64,000 nt of DNA from NCBI GenBank assembly GCA_949293985.1, contig CASFFN010000012.1, forward strand, positions 32,829 through 96,828, in the 5' to 3' direction. A program made the position numbers and the translations under genes. The notes under the pieces are model-generated. The model was not told the DNA's origin and made no database searches. It saw nothing but the letters and a program-made list of their open reading frames with translations. This stretch comes from an uncultured Eubacteriales bacterium (lineage in GTDB: Bacteria > Bacillota > Clostridia > Oscillospirales > Oscillospiraceae). Each line of letters starts with the position of its first letter. Position 1 is the stretch's first letter. This document shows, one piece after another, positions 31,943 to 43,585 of the stretch.

Positions 31943-33148
31943 ATGGCTTTTCTCCAAAGGAAAAACAAAACCCCTCTGGGGATCTATATTCATGTGCCCT
32001 TCTGCCGGAGCAAATGCCAATACTGCGATTTTTACTCCGTCACCAGTAAGGACGACAACCTGCTGGAAGGCTATCTGAAAGCGGTGTGCGCCCACATCAA
32101 GGAGGCGGGGGCTTTGGCTCCTGATTATCTGGTGGATACCATCTACTTTGGGGGCGGCACTCCTACCTATTTCGGAGCGGAGGGGATGGCGGCGATTCTC
32201 ACCGCCATCCGCAAGAGCTTCGATGTCGCCTCTCAGGCGGAGATTACCTTTGAAGCCAATCCCGATTCCGTCTCCGACCGGCTGCTCCGGCGGCTGCGAA
32301 GCGAGGGCTTCAACCGGGTGAGCCTGGGGGTGCAGTGCGACGACGACAACATCCTCAAGAAGCTGGGCCGGCCTCACAATTACCGGCAGGCCAAGCACGC
32401 CGTGGAGCGGATTCGCAAGCACCGCTTCCGCAACCTCTCCGTGGACCTGATGTACGGTCTGCCGGGGCAGACCCTGGAAGCCTGGGAGAACACTCTGAAG
32501 CAGGTGATTTACGATATGGCCCCGGAGCACATCAGCTGCTACGGCCTGAAAGTGGAGGAGGGCACGCCCCTGGCGGAGTACCAGGAGTTCTGCAATCTGG
32601 CGGACGACGATACCCAGGCGGATATGTACCTGTCCGCCGTGGAGATTCTCAAAAGCTGCGGCTACCGCCAGTACGAAATCTCCAATTTCTGCCGCAAGGG
32701 CAATGTGTCCCGGCACAATCTGAAATATTGGAACGGCGGCGCCTACTTAGGCTTCGGCCCGGACGCCAGTTCCGACTTCGGCGGCCAGCGGTTTGCCTGT
32801 GTCCGGAGCTTAAAGCAGTATATTGACGGCATTGCCGCCGGAGGGCAGGTGCTGCGGGAAGTGCAGCAGGTGCCCCCCCGGGAGCGGGCCGGAGAATATA
32901 TTATGATGCGGCTGCGTACCGTCACCGGTATGGACCCCAAGGTGTATGAGCAGCGTTTTTTGCTGCCCTTTGCCCCTCTGGAAAAGGCGCTGTTTACCTT
33001 CCGGGAGCAGGGGCTGGCCCAGAAAACCTTTGACGGCCGCTGGCATCTGACCCCCAAGGGGTTTCTCATCTCCAATTCCATCATCTCCGATCTGCTTCTC
33101 ATCCAGGACGGAACGGAGCCCATGGGAAAGCAGCAAAATTCCATTTGA
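31943..33148 (+). CDS. hemW: Radical SAM HemW (coproporphyrinogen dehydrogenase-like heme chaperone)
   Basis: The 401-residue radical SAM protein has the CRSKCQYC (CxxxCxxC) 4Fe-4S motif near residue 20, the GGGTPTY segment, and the HemW C-terminal domain (ISNFCRKGNVSRHNLKYWNGGAYLGFGPDASS). HemW inserts heme in respiratory proteins; in anaerobes its role is less clear. RBS is AGGAGGT. The lepA-hemW proximity is common in Firmicutes. Confidence 0.93.
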   Translation: MAFLQRKNKTPLGIYIHVPFCRSKCQYCDFYSVTSKDDNLLEGYLKAVCAHIKEAGALAPDYLVDTIYFGGGTPTYFGAEGMAAILTAIRKSFDVASQAEITFEANPDSVSDRLLRRLRSEGFNRVSLGVQCDDDNILKKLGRPHNYRQAKHAVERIRKHRFRNLSVDLMYGLPGQTLEAWENTLKQVIYDMAPEHISCYGLKVEEGTPLAEYQEFCNLADDDTQADMYLSAVEILKSCGYRQYEISNFCRKGNVSRHNLKYWNGGAYLGFGPDASSDFGGQRFACVRSLKQYIDGIAAGGQVLREVQQVPPRERAGEYIMMRLRTVTGMDPKVYEQRFLLPFAPLEKALFTFREQGLAQKTFDGRWHLTPKGFLISNSIISDLLLIQDGTEPMGKQQNSI

Positions 33149-33169
33149 CCATTGACAAGGAGTTAAACT

Positions 33170-35920
<2,751 letters not shown>

Positions 35921-35926
35921 GCGCCT

Positions 35927-36730
35927 ATGGCTGTAAAAACTGTGACCTATGGCGCCCTTACCTGCCAGCAGGCGGAAGGGCTTGCCGTCCCCCACTGCTT
36001 CACCACCCGGCTGGGTGGTGTGAGCCGGGGGCACCTTTCCTCCCTCAACATCGGTATTCACCGGGGGGACGACTGGGAAAATGTGCTGAAAAACTATGAG
36101 ATTCTGGGGAATTTCCTGGGATTCGACCCCAAAAAGGCGGTGCTTTCCACCCAAATCCACTCGGACATCGTCCGGGTGGCGGGGCTTCCCGAAGCCGGTG
36201 CCGGGCTGTACGCCCCGGAGCTTACACCCTGCGATGGCCTCGTTACCAACACCCCGGGACTGGCTCTGGTGGTGTTCACCGCCGACTGCACTCCCATTTT
36301 GCTGTGGGACGGAAAAACCGGGGCGGTGGGGGCTGTCCACGCCGGATGGCGGGGCACTGCCGCCCGGATTGGGGAAAAAGCGGTGCAGGCTATGGAAAAA
36401 GCCTTTGGCTGCAACCCCCGGGACATCCACGCCGCCATCGGCCCCAACATTGGGGCTTGCTGCTTTGAGACCGATGAGGATGTGCCGGAGGCCATGAGAG
36501 CCGCCCTGGGAAACGAGGCGGAGGCCTTTATCCGTCCCGTAGGGGAGAAATATTATGTAGACCTAAAAGGCATCAACGCCCGGATTCTGGAAGAGGCCGG
36601 TGTGGGGCAGGTGGAGGTTTCCCGCCTGTGCACCCACTGTGACGAAACCCTTTTCTGGTCCCACCGGCGCACCGGAAGCCTCCGGGGCAGCCAGGGAGCG
36701 GTGATTGTTGCCGGGGAGGTGGAAAGATGA
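35927..36730 (+). CDS. pgeF: Peptidoglycan editing factor PgeF (YfiH/laccase-domain protein)
   Basis: The 267-residue YfiH-family protein (older name polyphenol oxidase/multicopper laccase-like) has LSTQIHSDIV with a metal-binding His, VVFTADCTPILLWD with the conserved Cys, VHAGWRGTA, and the C-terminal RLCTHCDETLFWSHRRTGS segment. PgeF removes wrongly amidated L-serine from muropeptide precursors or deaminates purine nucleosides. It overlaps the next gene by 4 bases. Confidence 0.92.
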   Translation: MAVKTVTYGALTCQQAEGLAVPHCFTTRLGGVSRGHLSSLNIGIHRGDDWENVLKNYEILGNFLGFDPKKAVLSTQIHSDIVRVAGLPEAGAGLYAPELTPCDGLVTNTPGLALVVFTADCTPILLWDGKTGAVGAVHAGWRGTAARIGEKAVQAMEKAFGCNPRDIHAAIGPNIGACCFETDEDVPEAMRAALGNEAEAFIRPVGEKYYVDLKGINARILEEAGVGQVEVSRLCTHCDETLFWSHRRTGSLRGSQGAVIVAGEVER

Positions 36731-38292
36731 AAAAGCTGCTTTCTGTTTTTCTGATTCTGGCGATGGTCTTTTCCCTGGCCGCCTGCCGCCGGGGTGGGGA
36801 ATATGTGCCCACCGGAGACGCCCTGGAGCCGGAAGATGGGGGAAGTAGCCCCGTTACCCGCCCCACCGGGGAGGAAGAGGTGCAGGATTTGACCCTGACT
36901 TACTACGCCGACGAATCCATGAACCCGATTCTCTCCACCAACTACACCAACCGGGCGCTCTTTTCCCTCATCTATCAGAGCCTTTTTGTCACCGACCGGG
37001 ACTATCAGGTGGAGCCTCAGCTGTGCAAGACCTACTCCGTATCGGAGGATATGCGCCAATATACCTTCACCATTGAAAAAGCCACCTTCTCCGACGGTTC
37101 CCCTCTGGTGCTGGCGGATGTGCTGTCCTCCTTGCGGGCCGCCGAGGAAAGCGATTACTACAAAGGCCGCTTCACCCACATCTCCACCATGGAGATTTCC
37201 GGGGACGCCCTGGTCATCACCCTGGACACCCCCATGGAGGATTTGCCACTGCTTCTGGACATTCCCATTCTGAAGGCCAATCAGCTGGATTTGGAGCAGC
37301 CCCTGGGTACCGGCCCCTATGTGCTGAATAAGGCCGAGTCCTGTCTGGAGCGGCGGACGGACTGGTGGTGCCAGTCGGATTTGGTGGTCACCGCCTCCGC
37401 CATCGCCCTGATTCCGGCAGAATCCACCACCCAGATCCGGGATACCTTTCAGTTCGAAAAGCTGGATTTGGTGTGCGCCGACCCGGGTTCCGACAGCTAT
37501 GCGGATTACCGGTGCGACTATGAGCTGTGGGATTGTGAGAACGGCATTTTCCTGTATCTGGCCTGCAACAGCTCCAACACGGTGCTGTCCATCCCGGAGG
37601 TGCGCTCCGCCCTGACCTTTGCCATCGACCGGGACAAGATTGTGGATACCTATTACCGGGGCTTTGCCCGCAGCGCTACCCTGCCTGCCTCCCCCCAATT
37701 CCCCTATTACTCCCAGAGCCTGGCGGAAAAGTACGCCTTTGACGAAAGCAAGTTTGCCCAGGCCATTGCCAAGGCGGGGATGGTAGGGCAGCCGGTGGAG
37801 ATTCTGGTGAACAGCTCCGACTCCCTCCGGGTACGGGTGGCCAGGGACATTGCCCAGATGCTTACCAATGGCGGCCTGAACGCCACCGTCCGGGAGCTTC
37901 CCCACCAGCAGTATCTGGACGCGCTGTACTACCGGGATTTCGATATGTATCTGGGTCAGACCAAGCTGTCTCCCAACATGGATCTGTCCGCTTTCTTTTA
38001 TACCTACGGGGCTTTGAGCTACGGCGGTGTGGACAATACCGCGACCTATGCCCTGTGCCTGGACGCCCTGGAAAACCACGGCAACTTCTACACCCTCCAT
38101 CAGAATGTTATGGATAACGGCTATATCACCCCCATATTGTTCCGCAGCTACGCGGTGTACGCTACCCGGGGCTTGCTGACGGAGCTGACCCCAGCCCGGG
38201 ACAATGTGTTCTACTATTCTCTGGGAAAGAACATGACCCAGGCCAAGGTAGACCCGCCGGCGCAGGAGGAGACAGATCCTCCGGAAGAATAA
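36727..38292 (+). CDS. Peptide/oligopeptide-binding ABC lipoprotein (SBP_bac_5), orphan
   Basis: The 521-residue lipoprotein (lipobox SLAAC, residues about 17-21) has the SBP_bac_5 family pattern: YADESMNPILSTNYTNRALFSLIYQSLF, YTFTIEKATFSDGSPLVLADVLSSL, LGTGPYVL, and the C-terminal LRVRVARDIAQMLTNGGLNATVREL. Such proteins capture peptides or other solutes for an ABC permease, but no permease or ATPase genes adjoin it, and the gene is translationally coupled to pgeF. The stop is directly followed by an IS remnant. Confidence 0.88.
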   Translation: MKKLLSVFLILAMVFSLAACRRGGEYVPTGDALEPEDGGSSPVTRPTGEEEVQDLTLTYYADESMNPILSTNYTNRALFSLIYQSLFVTDRDYQVEPQLCKTYSVSEDMRQYTFTIEKATFSDGSPLVLADVLSSLRAAEESDYYKGRFTHISTMEISGDALVITLDTPMEDLPLLLDIPILKANQLDLEQPLGTGPYVLNKAESCLERRTDWWCQSDLVVTASAIALIPAESTTQIRDTFQFEKLDLVCADPGSDSYADYRCDYELWDCENGIFLYLACNSSNTVLSIPEVRSALTFAIDRDKIVDTYYRGFARSATLPASPQFPYYSQSLAEKYAFDESKFAQAIAKAGMVGQPVEILVNSSDSLRVRVARDIAQMLTNGGLNATVRELPHQQYLDALYYRDFDMYLGQTKLSPNMDLSAFFYTYGALSYGGVDNTATYALCLDALENHGNFYTLHQNVMDNGYITPILFRSYAVYATRGLLTELTPARDNVFYYSLGKNMTQAKVDPPAQEETDPPEE

Positions 38293-38675
38293 AAAAACTG
38301 ACCGCACCATTTTGAAAGTTGAAGTAGTCAATAGTTAGGGAAGCTCTGATTAAATCGGCAAGAGCTGGCAGCGAGAGATTTTTCCTCAGACAAAAGAATG
38401 GAAAACCGGGGAATACTTTGTGTATTTCCGGTTTTTCATTCTGCATGGATGGCGAAAAAGATCCGCTGTCCAGCCGAAGGCGATCAGCCGAAGGCGATTT
38501 ATTCAGAGTTTCCTTAGGTTCTATAATAGCCAGCTTCTCTTCTTTGCTACGCATTGTGTACTTTTTGGGCATGATACCACCTCCATATCTATAATAGCAT
38601 AAAAATAATGGTAGGCACTTTCGTGTCTACCATTATTTTATCACTTCAATTTTGAAAGTGGTGCGGTCAGTTTTT
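38293..38675 (-). mobile_element. IS3-family remnant (interrupted by a MITE)
   Basis: Ends are a perfect 17-bp inverted repeat (38293-38309 and 38659-38675, AAAAACTGACCGCACCA) continuing imperfectly inwards. The TG...CA termini fit IS3-type elements. On the minus strand from 38572, after GGAGGTGGTATC, the first codons encode MPKKYTMRSKEEKLAII, like the start of an IS3 OrfA. The rest of the transposase is gone and replaced by the MITE. A strong hairpin (about 38608-38640) lies near the right end. The right IR overlaps the stop of the XRE gene. Confidence 0.65.
38339..38513 (-). mobile_element. MITE copy B, inserted in the IS3 remnant
   Basis: 175 bp with imperfect terminal inverted repeats (GGAAGCTCTGATTAAATC / GATTTATTCAGAGTTTCC) flanked on both sides by TTAG (38335-38338, 38514-38517), probably a target duplication. 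Its reverse complement matches copy C along almost the full length. Copy B has an extra internal 14-bp duplication (CGCCTTCGGCTGAT) and about 17 bp that copy C lacks. Confidence 0.8.
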
Positions 38676-38984
38676 CTCCAGCAGGTCCTTGGCTACCAAA
38701 AGGAGGTGCTCTGCCTGCTGGTGGGTCAGCTTTCCCAGGGCGGCGGTAAGTTGTACGGTGGTTTCCGGGGCAGTGAGGTAGGGGGTGAAAAAGTCCTTCG
38801 GCTCAATTCCCAGGTATTCACAAATCAGGAAAAAGCCTGTCATGGAAGGAAGGGCTTTCCGGTTCTCAATTTTGTTGATATAGCTTTCGCTTTGCCCCAG
38901 GGACAAACTCATATCCCGAGCGGAGACTCCCTTCTGAAGCCGCAGCTGCACAAGTCTGTCGGGGAACCATTCAATGTAATCCAT
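38667..38984 (-). CDS. XRE-family HTH regulator, chromosomal paralogue of the element's regulator
   Basis: The second ATG (38984) is chosen: AGGAGG is 7 bases before it but only one base before the first ATG. The 105-residue product has the same HTH and C-terminal layout as the element gene at 7252-7566 (VSARDMSLSLGQSESYINKI) and about two-thirds identical residues. It stands alone between an IS remnant and a hairpin-rich gap, so it may be left from an earlier element and could cross-regulate the resident one. Its last codons run into the IS inverted repeat. Confidence 0.85.
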   Translation of the reverse strand: MDYIEWFPDRLVQLRLQKGVSARDMSLSLGQSESYINKIENRKALPSMTGFFLICEYLGIEPKDFFTPYLTAPETTVQLTAALGKLTHQQAEHLLLVAKDLLEKN

Positions 38985-39004
38985 AGTCATTCCTCCTGAA
39001 GTAT

Positions 39005-39033
39005 AGTATAATGCGATATATGCGAAATTTCAA
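39005..39033 (-). promoter_or_regulatory. Promoter of the XRE gene
   Basis: Minus strand TTGAAA, 17-bp spacer, TATACT (39010-39005), 20 bp before the start codon. Confidence 0.75.
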
Positions 39034-39410
39034 GAAATAAAAAGATATATTTTTGCAAAATTGAAGAAATATATAATTTATATTATGAATACACAAGGGC
39101 CTTTATGCAAAATATCTGATTTTTTTAAAAAAATCATTCTCAAAAAGGCATTCTGACGGATTGCATACAGGGAATCTATGAGACTGTCTCACCCCGATCC
39201 TCATGAAGAAAAGGAGGAACGCAAGGACGCGGAAGCGCCGGAAAGAAAGAACGGCGGGCAAGAAAGACGATCCCCGGAAAGCGGCTCCTTTCCGGGGATG
39301 TTGTCTGCCCCCTGCCGCGGAGCGGCAGGGGGCAGGTTTTTCGGGAAGGATGAAGCGTGACAAGCCGCCGGGCGCAATTGTCAGCGGCGGCCCGCCGGAG
39401 CAAAAGGCGA
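39034..39410. other. Gap with strong hairpins and an orphan + terminator
   Basis: The left half (to about 39130) is very AT-rich. The right half is GC-rich with a hairpin TCCCCGGAAA.../...TTTCCGGGGA at 39271-39298 and an excellent + terminator at 39306-39341 (13-bp stem TGCCCCCTGCCGC, then GGTTTTT). No gene ends before this terminator; a 60-codon ORF at 39178-39360 has no coding character. A small RNA from the AT-rich part is possible. Confidence 0.45.
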
Positions 39411-39436
39411 ACCCCGGAAAGCGGTCTTTCCGGGGT
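39411..39436 (-). terminator. Terminator-like hairpin after the DUF3048 gene
   Basis: 11-bp stem ACCCCGGAAAG / CTTTCCGGGGT with a 4-nt loop just beyond the stop on the minus strand. Almost the same stem recurs at 39271-39298. Confidence 0.6.
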
Positions 39437-39444
39437 GATGTTCC

Positions 39445-40554
39445 TTATTGGTACTGGAAGGGGCTGTCCGGGGGAACAATGCCGATGTAGGTCTTGCCCA
39501 CGCCCAGGGAGATGGGGGTGCCGTCCTCCAGGTAGTAGGAGAAGGGATCGTCCTCCGTTTCCCGCTCCCAGCGGATGCTTACCAGCTTGCCGTCCCGGGC
39601 AAAGTAGCCGGTGCCCTCGCCGGTGAGCTGGGTGAAGATGTGATAGCCGTCGGAATCCAGAGTGGAGGTGGCATGGAGCACCAGCACATTCCGGAATTCC
39701 ACCTGCTCATTGGTATTGGCGTCGATGAAGTCCCGCTGGTGCTGGCCGTAGAATTCCTGCACCATGGTGTAGGCGCCCTTCTGGGCGTTATAGGTAAAGA
39801 AGCTGCCCTTGCCGTTGCTGCTGCGGAAGCGGACGGTGATTTCATGGGCGCGGTCGCCCTTCAGCTCTGCGGAGTCGTCAAAGGTCAGACCCACATCATA
39901 GGGCTGGGGCAGGGAAGCGTGATAGCCCAGCTGCTGGGCGTATTCCTTCAGCTTCTCGCCGGAGGTGAACATGGTGTGCTCCAGGGCGTAGCCGGAGTTC
40001 AGCCGGTCCTGATCCCGGTAGAAAATCTGACTGGAGGCCTTGCCTGCATCCAGGTCGTTGACCACACCGGACTTCAGCAGGCTGTCTGCCATGGTGCTGC
40101 CGCCGGCATGGGCAAACAAAGCCTGGTAGGAACGGGCCAGGGAGATATTATAGGTGCGGGCGCTGCGGATGGAGCCGATTTTCTCCACCTGGCCTACATC
40201 CGTAAACAGGGCAAGGCACCGGGTGATACCGCCGCTGAGGCCGTCTACCATGTACTCATAGAAGATATCCGCCTGTCCCACGCCGTGCATGGGCTGGGCG
40301 TCGTAGATGTTGTTCAGCACCACGGCATAGGGCCGTTCCATTACCGGTTCATCCAAAGGCTCGCCGGTCAGAGGATTGTGGTACCGCGCCTCGGGAGGCT
40401 GGGTGGTTTCCGTGGGCTGAGTGACAGGTTCCGTGGTAGGCTCGGTGGCGGCAGTCTCCGTCGGCTGGGTCGTGGTTTCGGTAGGATCCGGGTTTTTGGC
40501 ACAGGCGGTAAGCAGCAGCATAACCGCCAGAATAAACGCGACAATTCTTTTCAT
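39445..40554 (-). CDS. DUF3048 (YerB-like) lipoprotein
   Basis: The 369-residue product has a lipoprotein signal (LLLTAC lipobox), a Thr/Pro/Glu-rich spacer (residues about 24-55) and then the DUF3048 domain: RPYAVVLNNIYDAQPMHGVGQADIFYEYMVDG, ITRCLALF, IGSIRSARTYNISLARSY. B. subtilis YerB is the reference; the function is unknown, probably at the cell surface. Its start overlaps the stop of the GDPD gene by one base. Confidence 0.88.
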   Translation of the reverse strand: MKRIVAFILAVMLLLTACAKNPDPTETTTQPTETAATEPTTEPVTQPTETTQPPEARYHNPLTGEPLDEPVMERPYAVVLNNIYDAQPMHGVGQADIFYEYMVDGLSGGITRCLALFTDVGQVEKIGSIRSARTYNISLARSYQALFAHAGGSTMADSLLKSGVVNDLDAGKASSQIFYRDQDRLNSGYALEHTMFTSGEKLKEYAQQLGYHASLPQPYDVGLTFDDSAELKGDRAHEITVRFRSSNGKGSFFTYNAQKGAYTMVQEFYGQHQRDFIDANTNEQVEFRNVLVLHATSTLDSDGYHIFTQLTGEGTGYFARDGKLVSIRWERETEDDPFSYYLEDGTPISLGVGKTYIGIVPPDSPFQYQ

Positions 40555-41378
40555 TACTTGTTTTCCTTTCCTTTTGGGTTGATATTTTCAAATATAGGCA
40601 TCCACCCCTGGGATAGGGCGGCGTCATACGCTTCCTGCGTCCGGATGGTCCAGGCCACCCCCTGCACACCCCACAGCTTTCGCGTCAGCCGGGTGCAAAG
40701 CAGATTCCGGTCCTCATACCGGCAGGCGGCGAAGTCCGGCCTGGTGAGGAAAAAGTGCAGGTGGTTGGTGGAGATAAACCGGAGGATCCAGGGAAAGGGC
40801 AGGTTTTTTTCTTTCAGAAAGTTTTGGGAAAGCTGACCCCGAATCACCTGGGGATAGTGTTTTTTCAAATAGTATATGCAAAAGGGGTCGAAGGATTCCA
40901 GACAGTAGTCCCCGGGATAGTCCCGAAGAGCCTCCATCACCCGGCGGCACAAAGGGCCGTAGTTGCCCCGTTTGGTTTTCAGCTCGATAATCAGGGGCGC
41001 TTTACCGGCAAACAGCTCCAGCACCTGCTCCAGCGTGGGAATACGCTCGGCGCTTCCCAGGAGGGTGTACCGGGAAAGCTCCCAGAGCTTCAGGTTCTCC
41101 ACGCACGCATCCGCCCCGGCGGTCCGCAGCAATGAGGAGTCGTGAATCACCGCCAGGTTCCCGTCGGCGGTCAAATGCACATCCAATTCAATGCCGTAAC
41201 CCGCCTCTAAGGCGGCGCGGAAAGCCCCCATGGAGTTTTCCGGCAAGGAATCGCCGTGCAGTCCCCGGTGGGCATAGCCCCAGCGGCGCAGCCGGGCCAG
41301 TCCCGGGTGCCCCCTCCGGCCCCGGAGCGCCAGAAGAAACAGGCACAGAATTACAATCAGAACAATGAGAATCCACAT
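40554..41378 (-). CDS. Membrane-anchored glycerophosphodiester phosphodiesterase
   Basis: The 274-residue enzyme hydrolyses glycerophosphodiesters to glycerol-3-phosphate and an alcohol. It has one N-terminal helix (IVLIVILCLFLLAL), then the GDPD TIM barrel with AHRGLHGDSLPENSMGAF (metal/His site), GIELDVHLTADGNLAVIHD (E-x-D-V pattern) and LIIELKTK. It lies between an MFS gene and the DUF3048 lipoprotein in one minus-strand operon. Confidence 0.92.
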   Translation of the reverse strand: MWILIVLIVILCLFLLALRGRRGHPGLARLRRWGYAHRGLHGDSLPENSMGAFRAALEAGYGIELDVHLTADGNLAVIHDSSLLRTAGADACVENLKLWELSRYTLLGSAERIPTLEQVLELFAGKAPLIIELKTKRGNYGPLCRRVMEALRDYPGDYCLESFDPFCIYYLKKHYPQVIRGQLSQNFLKEKNLPFPWILRFISTNHLHFFLTRPDFAACRYEDRNLLCTRLTRKLWGVQGVAWTIRTQEAYDAALSQGWMPIFENINPKGKENK

Positions 41379-41392
41379 AAGCTTCCTCCGGC

Positions 41393-42751
41393 TCAGTCCG
41401 GCAGGTCATAGGCCTCCAGCCCCCGCTTGGCGTCCACCCGGTTGTCCCCGTGGCGGACAAAGAGCATGGTCACAAAGGAACAGGCCACAAAGAAGGCGGC
41501 GTAGGGGAAGAGAACCTTGTAGCTGACATTTTTCAGAAGCCATCCGGCCACAATGGGCGTGACCACCTGGGCGGCCATGGAGAAGGTATAGTAGTATCCG
41601 GTGAACTTGCCCACCTGGCTGCCCTGGCACATCTCTACCACCATGGGCAGGCTGTTCACATTGATGGCGGCCCAGGCCAACCCCACCAGGACGAAAATCA
41701 GATACATGGGGGGCGTGATGGCAGAGGCGTTGGCGGTGACCAGGAAGCCCACAAAGAAGCAGGCGGCCAGCAGAGCCGCTCCGGCCAGAATGGTTTTCCG
41801 CCTGCCGATTTTAGAGGCTACCATACCGATGGGGATGTAGCTGACGATGGCGCCGCCGGTGGCCACCAGCAGACAGGTGGAGGCGCCGCCGATGCCCTCG
41901 CCCATGACCCGGCTGATGTAGGTGGTAAACCAGGTGGTGACGCCGTTGTAGCCGATGTACCAAAGGGCGATGGAGCAAAGCAGGAAGCCCAGGCTCCGCT
42001 TTACAGGCCCCGGCAGCACTTCTTTGCCCCGGCTGTCCAGGGCGGCATAGTTTTCCTCCGGATGGGCGGCTTCATATGCTTCGTTTTTCCGGCTCAGCCG
42101 GTTTTCCCGGATGGTAAGCACCAGGACCGCCACGGAAACGACCATGATTCCGGAGACCACGGCGAACAGCAGCCGGTAATCCAGCACCGGCGCGGTGTCA
42201 TTCACATAGCCCAGGGTGTATTGGGGTTCCCGGGCCTTGGAGTAGAGCAGCGCCGCCGCTCCCAGATACAGAAGGCCGCCGACGGCGCCCATGAGGTTAA
42301 TCACCGCGTTGGCCTTGCTCCGCAGGGGCTTGGGGGTCACATCCGGCATGAGAGCCACCGCCGGAGAGCGGTAGGTGCCCATGGCGATGAGCAGCAGTCC
42401 CAGCACCACAATAAAGGCAATCCGATAGCCGGGGGTGGGCTGGGCATAATAGGCGTTGGCCAGCCGGGGGAGCAGATTCATCAGGATACAGGCTGCGGCG
42501 GTGCCCAACAGGATAAAGGGCATCCGTTTTCCCAGCCGGGTATTCACCCGGTCGCTGAAGCTGCCGAAGAGCGGCAGAAGGAACAGAGCCAGCACATTGT
42601 CCGCCGCCATAATGGCGCCGGACCAGGTTTCGTCCAGCCGGAAGTGGTTGGTAAGTATCAGCGGAACCAGGCTGTCGTACATTTGCCAGAAAGCGCAGAT
42701 GGACAAAAAGGCCAGTCCCACCAAAACGGTGGTTTTTTTGTTTAACTTCAT
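41393..42751 (-). CDS. MFS transporter (sugar/GPH-like)
   Basis: The 452-residue protein has about 12 hydrophobic helices, the MFS loop GSFSDRVNTRLGKRMPFILLG after helix 2, and a long central loop (residues about 220-245, KNEAYEAAHPEENYAALDSRG). The helix 2-3 loop resembles glycoside/pentoside-cation symporters and the SLC45-like MFS branch. The substrate is unknown. First gene of the MFS-GDPD-DUF3048 operon. Confidence 0.85.
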   Translation of the reverse strand: MKLNKKTTVLVGLAFLSICAFWQMYDSLVPLILTNHFRLDETWSGAIMAADNVLALFLLPLFGSFSDRVNTRLGKRMPFILLGTAAACILMNLLPRLANAYYAQPTPGYRIAFIVVLGLLLIAMGTYRSPAVALMPDVTPKPLRSKANAVINLMGAVGGLLYLGAAALLYSKAREPQYTLGYVNDTAPVLDYRLLFAVVSGIMVVSVAVLVLTIRENRLSRKNEAYEAAHPEENYAALDSRGKEVLPGPVKRSLGFLLCSIALWYIGYNGVTTWFTTYISRVMGEGIGGASTCLLVATGGAIVSYIPIGMVASKIGRRKTILAGAALLAACFFVGFLVTANASAITPPMYLIFVLVGLAWAAINVNSLPMVVEMCQGSQVGKFTGYYYTFSMAAQVVTPIVAGWLLKNVSYKVLFPYAAFFVACSFVTMLFVRHGDNRVDAKRGLEAYDLPD

Positions 42752-42911
42752 GGCGCCACCCCTTGCGATTTTTATTCAAATTGTCAAAATGGTCTAACCG
42801 CTGACATTATACACCATATTCTCCCAAAAATCCACCCCCACTTTCTTCCGGCCTTCGGGCGGCTACATATTTTCCCGGCAACGGGAGAAAATAAGACAGG
42901 AGGTGGGGATT

Positions 42912-43583
42912 GTGATTGTATTTTTTCTCCGGACCCTGGTACTGTACCTGCTTTTGGTGGGGGTCATCCGGCTTATGGGCAAGCGGCAGGTGGGACAGAT
43001 GGAACCGGCGGAATTTGTGGTCACCATGCTCTCGGCCAATCTTGTGACCATCCCCATGCAGGATTTTTCCGTCCCCGCGTATACCGGGGTGATTCCCATT
43101 GTTACGGTGCTGGCCATGGAGCTGATATTGTCGGCGGCCACGGTGAAAAGCGTTGGCGTCCGGCGCGTCCTCTGCGGAAAACCGGTGATTCTCATTGAAA
43201 ACGGAAAGGTTCTTCAGGAGAATCTGCGGAAAACACGGATTTCTCTGGACGAACTGACGGGCCAGCTGCGGCTGAAGGAGATTCTGGACATTACCCAGGT
43301 GCAGTATGCCATTTTGGAGACCAACGGCAACTTCTCCGTGTTCCCTTACCCCCAGTACCGCCCGGCGGCGGCGAAGGAGGCGGGGATTACGGTTCCGTCC
43401 CAGAGCCTGCCCTATACCATTGTGTGCGACGGGCATTTGCTGACGGAGAATCTGGCCCCGGCGGGAAAGGACGCCGCCTGGGTGCAGCGGGAGCTGAAAA
43501 AGCGGGGCGCAACCTTGCAAAGCACCTGGTACCTGGCGGTGGACGGCAAGGGCCATGTGGCGTTTTACGAGAAGGAGGGGTAA
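42912..43583 (+). CDS. DUF421 / YetF-family membrane protein
   Basis: The GTG at 42912 is 8 bases after AGGAGG; an upstream GTG would overlap that site. The 223-residue product has three membrane helices (residues about 3-20, 35-50, 57-75) and a cytoplasmic part with RVLCGKPVILIENGKVLQENLRKTRISLDELTGQLR, typical of YetF/YdfR proteins found with spore or membrane functions. The gene pairs with a DUF4363 gene, the usual arrangement in Clostridia. Confidence 0.9.
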   Translation: MIVFFLRTLVLYLLLVGVIRLMGKRQVGQMEPAEFVVTMLSANLVTIPMQDFSVPAYTGVIPIVTVLAMELILSAATVKSVGVRRVLCGKPVILIENGKVLQENLRKTRISLDELTGQLRLKEILDITQVQYAILETNGNFSVFPYPQYRPAAAKEAGITVPSQSLPYTIVCDGHLLTENLAPAGKDAAWVQRELKKRGATLQSTWYLAVDGKGHVAFYEKEG

Positions 43584-43585
43584 GG

